From DASUCS01 sp041166365 (GTDB lineage Bacteria > Actinomycetota > Acidimicrobiia > Acidimicrobiales > JACDCH01): 9,090 nt of DNA. Below are positions 6,601 to 9,090 of this stretch, one piece after another. The position numbers and the translations under genes are program-made. Numbering within the stretch: the stretch's first letter is position 1; the number at the start of each line of letters is the position of its first letter. The notes beneath the pieces were generated by a model. The model did no database searches, was not told the origin of the DNA, and saw nothing but the letters and a program-made list of their open reading frames with translations. The stretch lies in assembly GCA_041166365.1 (NCBI GenBank), contig JBEEFX010000180.1, positions 1 through 9,090 on the forward strand. Reading direction: 5' to 3'.

Positions 6601-7491
6601 GAGCGCGGCGACGAGTGAAGCCGCTCCGTTGTCCGCCGCGTACGTGGCCGCCATGCCGTACTGGTCGCCGATGACGACGAAGGAGTCCCACAGGCGCAGG
6701 GGCATGATCGAGCACCGAGGGCACATCCCCGCGCCGCCGCTCTCGTCGTCGGTGGATTCGACCGCATCTGTGGCACGACCGGTGCCGTGGTTGTGGGCGG
6801 CCGAGTAGCTCGAGGTGTCCGAGGGATTGTTGTCGTTGTCGAAGAAGTCCCATCCGGCGATGTCGTCGATGTAGCCGTTCCCATCGTCGTCGACGCCGTC
6901 GGAGAAGGCGGCGATCAGATCTTCGCCGTCGAGCAGCGTGTTGTTGTTCGCATCGCTGACACGGGGATCGCCGGCGTAGTCGTCGACGTTGAAGGCGCCG
7001 TCGCCGTTCTTGTCGAACGACGAGCTGGCAAACGGCACCGGCAGCTCCTCTGACTTCAGGTGGATCTTGGTGCGCAGCTGTTCGGCGTTCCACCGGATGC
7101 CGGTGTCGACGATGGCCACCGCGACGTCGGGCGTGCCTGTCGTGAGCTTCCAGGCCTTGTCGGCCGAGACACCCGAGATCTGCCCGCTGCCGGCGTTCGG
7201 TCCCGCGAGGTACTTCGCGGTGTCCTTGGTCGATGACGGCGCGAAGCCGAAAAGGTTCTGTTGCTCGTCGAACACGTTGGCGCACGGATCGACGGTGGCG
7301 CTGTCCTCGTCATCCGACTCCGCGCAGTCGAACTCCGGATCATCCGGTGTCCCGACGCGCGGATCCGGATCGCTCGAGGGGAACCGGCCGGACGTCGCTC
7401 GCGTCGGCGTGCTCCCGAGCGCCACGAGCAGCGCGGCCGCGAGCAGCACGACGACGGTGACGCGCCGCTTCGCCCTCGCCGAACCTCGCAT
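3658..7491 (-). CDS. Secreted, cell-wall-anchored S8 subtilase with FG-GAP/VCBS repeats
   Basis: This is a 1277-residue exported protein. I start it at the ATG 7489-7491, giving a twin-basic signal peptide (RGSARAKRR, a hydrophobic run, then TRA before TSG); a TTG at 7503 would add four residues. An acidic pro-region (about 33-100) precedes the S8 domain (about 110-480). Asp129 lies in AIVDTGIRW, His235 in HNHGTG, and Ser402 in TGSVATG. The domain ends with HFGYGRADM. A beta-rich region follows (485-620), then eight FG-GAP/VCBS-type repeats (about 626-1111), an Fn3-like domain (about 1140-1226), a Pro/Ala linker, LARTGG (1249-1254), a hydrophobic helix and RRR. The catalytic triad is present, but its surroundings are unusual: HGTG replaces HGTHVAG, TGS replaces GTS, and Ser-Ser stands where the oxyanion Gly-Asn is expected. 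It is the first gene of a coupled pair with the oxidoreductase. The substrate is unknown; surface proteolysis or adhesion is likely. Confidence 0.93.
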   Translation of the reverse strand: MRGSARAKRRVTVVVLLAAALLVALGSTPTRATSGRFPSSDPDPRVGTPDDPEFDCAESDDEDSATVDPCANVFDEQQNLFGFAPSSTKDTAKYLAGPNAGSGQISGVSADKAWKLTTGTPDVAVAIVDTGIRWNAEQLRTKIHLKSEELPVPFASSSFDKNGDGAFNVDDYAGDPRVSDANNNTLLDGEDLIAAFSDGVDDDGNGYIDDIAGWDFFDNDNNPSDTSSYSAAHNHGTGRATDAVESTDDESGGAGMCPRCSIMPLRLWDSFVVIGDQYGMAATYAADNGAASLVAALGVLQNSKTAKAATHYAAKKGVALMEVSSDLNTANHNYPTNYDDAVFINGCVADVHGLASDFGALSTFMGEFGFKSQVNVSTWFRNSNLTQYGGHAHVCFEAVTGSVATGQAGGAAGLLVSRGRELASSIGGPLTSNEIKQLLTMTAEDVLPENTLGAGTPDPAQVGWDQHFGYGRADMGAAVARVAPGTIPPEASIDGPSWWAMLDPVATPSIPLHAHVSAARSSGYTWQLQWAPGLEPLDGAFATFASGTGTSPVDANLASLPMGTIAAALPGSASGTPPADPNQYTFTVRLVVNDAANNRGEDRKVFFAFHDPTLHAGWPRFVDSGGEQSPVLYDMNGDGTLEIVEANSSGELTVTQADGTALPSFNDGHPWLLPPTYNAHLGAPAFASGAVPPPTSGFRSPVVHDIDGDLLPDIVVNAVDGRVFVLDSTGHVKPGFPVSVDAALSAVAIRSESNHVKRGFLASPTVADLDGDGTIEIIAAALDGHLYVWEPNGAPRSGFPVKLVEPAAETFSGGELISTPAVGDLNGDGKLEIVEESSEVYGEGASVPSGSDDLQKAFERFAEHGVTGVLGDASGRIYAVDANGAYLPGWPQPIDALLPDILPFVAPAMTVAIGDLDHDGKDEVVAGIVSGEQRVFDGAGNDLYHFKEQGPVNGGHSGELQHANLAEYPVLADLDGDGKLDMAKGGATLNTAVNLLIVGQNLPYDHLIQAWDATTGDFKPGYPRPIDDFTILSTPAIADVGGAAGQEIVAGSGLYLLHAFGALGQETPGFPKLTGGWINAVPAIGDVDGDGKLEIVGETREGWRFMWDLEAPASPTAITQWPTDGHDECHTNRYGTDCRPPTPVRNLEIEGQQVTFAPTGDDWLSGTASAYEVRASASAITTFADWQEATPVATLDAPGSVTMPAGTTFVAVVAVDDAGNRSMIASANEQPRAIDAPPAAAAAPPAGPLARTGGSEPLLILALVMVVALVVRRRALG
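3661..3747 (-). other. C-terminal sortase sorting signal (LARTG) of the subtilase
   Basis: Residues 1249-1254 read LARTGG (bases 3730-3747). They are followed by SEP, about 15 hydrophobic residues and the basic tail RRRALG. This is the three-part layout of a cell-wall sorting signal. Class E sortases of high-GC Gram-positives are known to accept LAxTG in place of LPxTG, so anchoring to peptidoglycan by a class E sortase is likely. No sortase gene lies in the window. Confidence 0.75.
4159..5616 (-). repeat. Eight FG-GAP/VCBS-type repeats coded in tandem
   Basis: Eight D-x-[DN]-x-D-G type calcium motifs recur in subtilase residues about 634, 705, 768, 824, 915, 973, 1039 and 1086. They are usually preceded by a [ST]P-x-[VI] strand and followed by LEIV, and many repeats contain a GFP or GWP turn. 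Such repeats fold into a beta-propeller that binds calcium and ligands. The seventh is degenerate (DVGGAAGQE). The similarity extends to the DNA: 4205-4249 and 4991-5035 match at 39 of 45 positions. Confidence 0.85.
6862..7014 (-). other. Three consecutive EF-hand-like calcium loops inside the S8 domain
   Basis: Between the catalytic Asp129 and His235 of the subtilase lie three Asp/Asn-rich loops: DKNGDGAFNVDD (residues 160-171), DANNNTLLDGED (180-191) and DDDGNGYIDD (201-210). The first two fit the 12-residue D-x-[DN]-x-[DN] EF-hand or dockerin-type spacing. The third is a motif often seen in S8 enzymes, just before GWDFFDNDN. They make the Asp-His distance about 106 residues, longer than in classical subtilisins, and imply calcium-dependent folding. 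Confidence 0.65.
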
Positions 7492-7663
7492 CCATCCCCC
7501 CAACGCCGACCGCTGCGGTCCTACGGGGACCCTATTCGGCGGCCGTCTCGGCCCTCCTGTCCGGCATCGCCTAGGTCGTTCGCCTCATTCCGCTCCGTGC
7601 TCTTGTAATCACACTCCGCGGTCGGTACTCATTGGGCCCAAGCACTGCGAGGAAGCGACGACA

Positions 7664-7706
7664 CCCGGGCTGAACTGGTCACTGCGCCCGGGCCGAGCTT
7701 CAGTGA
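7664..7706 (+). promoter_or_regulatory. Two mutually exclusive hairpins in the leader of the small gene
   Basis: CCCGGGC (7664-7670) can pair with GCCCGGG (7686-7692). TCACTG (7679-7684) can pair with CAGTGA (7701-7706). The two stems overlap, so only one can form at a time. They lie 36-78 bases before the start codon. They could serve as a leader control element, but short stems like these can also arise by chance in GC-rich DNA. Confidence 0.3.
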
Positions 7707-7731
7707 AACCGGCCTCGCTTCGGTCCCACAC

Positions 7732-7736
7732 GGAGG
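7732..7736 (+). promoter_or_regulatory. Strong ribosome binding site of the small exported protein
   Basis: GGAGG, a perfect Shine-Dalgarno core, lies 5 bases before the ATG at 7742. It fixes the start and shows that this short gene is genuinely translated. It is the best ribosome binding site in the window. Confidence 0.8.
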
Positions 7737-7741
7737 AAGCG

Positions 7742-7999
7742 ATGAAGACTGTTCGGAAGAGCGCCCGTCTCGCCGTTGCCGCCACGACGATCGCCATCGC
7801 CTCGTGCGGTCTGGCCGGCGTGGCCAGCGCACAGGGCCCGCCTCCTGTCGGCTCCGTGGGCAACGGCGACACCAAGGCCCCCAAGGGCCAGACGGTCGAT
7901 GACAACAACCACGGCTACGAATGCGACGCCAACAACGGCGTCGGCCAGGGCAACCCGGCGCACAGCCACAACTGCCAGGTCATCACGCCGACTCTCTGA
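7742..7999 (+). CDS. Small exported protein with Cys/His-rich GYECD...GNPAH...C motif, function unknown
   Basis: This is an 85-residue protein with a clear export signal: MKTVRKSAR, a hydrophobic run, and a signal-peptidase-I-like ASA site before Gln31. Residues 19-22 (IASC) also fit a lipobox, so a lipoprotein anchored at Cys22 is possible. The mature part is about 54 residues, rich in Gly, Asn and Asp. It contains DTKAPKGQ and then HGYECDANNGVGQGNPAHSH before Cys78. Cys61 and Cys78 could form a disulfide; His57, His74 and His76 sit close to them and could bind metal. I recall similar GYECD/GNPAH endings in other actinobacterial exported proteins, but know no function for them. The gene is monocistronic: it has its own strong ribosome binding site and an intrinsic terminator 34 bases after the stop. 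It is divergent from the subtilase, so the two may be co-regulated, or this may be a subtilase substrate or partner; both are guesses. Confidence 0.85.
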   Translation: MKTVRKSARLAVAATTIAIASCGLAGVASAQGPPPVGSVGNGDTKAPKGQTVDDNNHGYECDANNGVGQGNPAHSHNCQVITPTL

Positions 8000-8032
8000 T
8001 CCGACTGAGCTTCCTGTCGAGCCAGCAGTCGG

Positions 8033-8075
8033 ACCTCGCGCCGCGCCGTGGTGGGGCGCGGCGCGAGGTGTTTTT
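8033..8075 (+). terminator. Very strong intrinsic terminator after the small exported protein
   Basis: A perfect 15-bp GC-rich stem (8033-8047 pairing with 8055-8069) with a 7-base loop is followed by TTTTT at 8071-8075. It starts 34 bases after the stop codon at 7999. There is no T-run on the opposite side, so it acts only on plus-strand transcripts. Confidence 0.93.
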
Positions 8076-8116
8076 GCGCAGGATCGACGACCGTCGGTGA
8101 GCTCGCCACGAGCCGT

Positions 8117-8249
8117 GACGTGTAGACGTTTTGTCTCACGTCGGAGCGACAACGCGGCTTCAGCGCCCGGTGTCGCCGACGAGCTCCGCCGAGAACGTGG
8201 TGCCGTACTTCGGTTGTCGCTCCAACGCGCGACAAAACGCAATTACGTC
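8117..8249. repeat. Inverted pair of hairpin-forming repeats (REPIN- or MITE-like)
   Basis: Bases 8127-8153 reappear in reverse complement at 8213-8239, matching at 24 of 27 positions. The outer GACGT at 8117-8121 is mirrored at 8245-8249, five bases beyond the core in both copies. Each arm is itself a small palindrome. In the right arm TTGTCGC (8214-8220) pairs perfectly with GCGACAA (8229-8235) around an 8-base loop; the left arm has the same stem with one mismatch. Two inverted palindromic units about 60 bases apart is the layout of a REPIN, or of a miniature transposon's ends. I find no coding region or clear target-site duplication. The rest of the 8076-8315 gap holds nothing I can identify. 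Confidence 0.6.
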
Positions 8250-8315
8250 TCATCACCGCAATGGCGTCCGGTCAGTTGCTGATGGCGCTTCTCCGGCTCA
8301 CAAGATGCAGGCGCT

Positions 8316-9090
8316 TCACCTTCGCGGGAGCTTGATCGCCTTTTCGCTGATGATGTTCTTCTGCACCTCGGTCGTTCCCGCGCCGATCGAGGTGTAGCGC
8401 TGGAACACGTAGAGGCGGTTCCAGGCGCCGCCGTCGATTGCGTCGGGACCGCCCTTGGCCAGGACGGCCGACGGTCCGAGGAGATCGCAGGCCAGGTCGG
8501 CGAGCGTCTGCGCTAGATGGCTCCACTGGAGCTTGGCGAGCGGCACCTCGGGCCAGTTCGGCTCGCCTTTGAGGATCTTCGAGAGCGCGCGGTAGTTCAA
8601 CAGTCGCGTGTACTCGATGTCGGTGTGGGCGCGCGCGATGCGCTCGCGCAATCCGGGATCGCGCAGCGCATCAGGGTTCACGGCGCGTGCGAGTGACACC
8701 ATCGACTCGAGATCGGCCTTCATCGTGATGGCCAGACCGGCCGTGCCGACGCGCTCGTGGCCGAGGGTGCCCATCGCCACCTGCCAGCCCGCGCCTTCGT
8801 CGCCGAGGCGGTACTTCACCGGCACACGAGCATCGGTGAAGAAGACCTCGTTGAACATCTCTTCGCCGGTGACGTCGCGGATCGGTCGGCACTCGATGCC
8901 CTCGGCCTCCATGTCGACGATCAGCGCGGTGATGCCTTCGTGCTTCACGCCGCGTTCGATGGCCGTCGGGTCGGTGCGCACGAGGAAGAGGCCCCACTTG
9001 GCGATGTGGGCGGTCGAGATCCAGATCTTCTGCCCGTTGAGGACGTAGTCCTTGCCGTCGGCGACGGCCAGGGTGCGCAGGTTCGCGAGA
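8316..9090 (-). CDS. Acyl-CoA dehydrogenase (N-terminus beyond window edge)
   Basis: This is the C-terminal 257 residues of an FAD-dependent acyl-CoA dehydrogenase, which forms 2-enoyl-CoA in beta-oxidation. The frame runs in from the right edge. The visible part opens in the middle beta-domain with YVLNGQKIWIS and later LVRTD. EEMFNEVFFTDARVP follows, then the four-helix C-terminal domain with GHERVGTAGLAI and, near the end, RYTSIGAGTTEVQKNIISEK. The position that holds the catalytic Glu in medium-chain enzymes (YEGT) is Ala here (codon 8379-8381). The Glu in GHERV (codon 8754-8756) aligns by eye with the base used by isovaleryl- and long-chain-type enzymes. The gene converges on the small exported gene across the inverted repeat. 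I see no terminator of its own other than that repeat. The substrate is unknown; together with the thiolase, lipid or steroid catabolism is likely. Confidence 0.94.
   Translation of the reverse strand, partial: LANLRTLAVADGKDYVLNGQKIWISTAHIAKWGLFLVRTDPTAIERGVKHEGITALIVDMEAEGIECRPIRDVTGEEMFNEVFFTDARVPVKYRLGDEGAGWQVAMGTLGHERVGTAGLAITMKADLESMVSLARAVNPDALRDPGLRERIARAHTDIEYTRLLNYRALSKILKGEPNWPEVPLAKLQWSHLAQTLADLACDLLGPSAVLAKGGPDAIDGGAWNRLYVFQRYTSIGAGTTEVQKNIISEKAIKLPRR

Larger units (their letters stand above)
7492..7741. promoter_or_regulatory. Divergent intergenic region between subtilase and small exported protein
   Basis: This 250-bp stretch has no gene I can support and should hold promoters for both directions. 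For the plus strand, TTGTAA at 7603-7608 and TACTCA at 7626-7631 are 17 bases apart, but the second is a poor -10 match. A perfect 10-bp palindrome, TTGGGCCCAA, lies at 7632-7641 and could be an operator. On the minus strand a G-run (7496-7501) precedes the subtilase ATG with short spacing. Confidence 0.4.

Noticed and set aside
6989..7741. Long in-frame extension upstream of the small exported protein
   Set aside because: It is antisense to the subtilase N-terminus. The GGAGG site and signal peptide at 7742 mark the true start.
8284..8320. GGCGCTTC[TA]CC direct repeat beside the acyl-CoA dehydrogenase stop codon
   Set aside because: Two 11-base copies with one mismatch, partly coding, are too short to tell from chance in GC-rich DNA.
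8131..8397. An 88-codon plus-strand frame over the inverted repeats
   Set aside because: It runs through the repeat arms and into the antisense of the acyl-CoA dehydrogenase, with no ribosome binding site or domain.

Overview
The window is GC-rich (about two-thirds G+C) and fully packed with genes. It carries an F420-type luciferase-like oxidoreductase, a beta-oxidation thiolase, an acyl-CoA dehydrogenase, and a secreted subtilase ending in an LAxTG-like sorting signal. This mix points to a high-GC actinobacterium. A lineage such as Acidimicrobiia or a relative fits the style of the proteins, but that placement is inference. I see no tRNA, rRNA, CRISPR array, transposase or phage gene.

Layout. 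(1) 2-736 (+): C-terminal part of a TauE/SafE-type membrane transporter, cut by the window edge. (2) 687-1613 (-): a LysR-type regulator, converging on and overlapping the transporter's 3' end by 50 bp. (3) 1666-2853 (+): a thiolase, divergent from the LysR gene across a 52-bp gap and therefore its most likely target. (4) 2834-3661 (-): an F420-dependent LLM-class oxidoreductase whose 3' end overlaps the thiolase by 20 bp. (5) 3658-7491 (-): a 1277-residue secreted subtilase (S8) with three calcium-type loops inside the catalytic domain, eight FG-GAP/VCBS-type repeats, an Fn3-like domain and a C-terminal LARTG sorting signal. Its stop codon overlaps the start of the oxidoreductase (ATGA). (6) 7492-7741: a 250-bp divergent intergenic region. 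(7) 7742-7999 (+): an 85-residue exported Cys/His-containing protein, followed by a very strong intrinsic terminator (8033-8075). (8) 8117-8249: a non-coding pair of inverted, hairpin-forming repeats resembling a REPIN/MITE. (9) 8316-9090 (-): C-terminal part of an acyl-CoA dehydrogenase, entering from the right edge.

How the parts may work together. Thiolase, LLM oxidoreductase and acyl-CoA dehydrogenase suggest a fatty-acid, steroid or other acyl-CoA catabolic neighbourhood, with the LysR protein as a plausible local regulator. The cell-surface subtilase and the small exported protein sit inside it and share a divergent control region. The most unusual material is the subtilase, with its non-canonical active-site surroundings, its sortase signal and its tight coupling to a cytosolic flavin/F420 enzyme. 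Next are the small exported protein and the inverted-repeat element. No complete new system is proven by this sequence alone.
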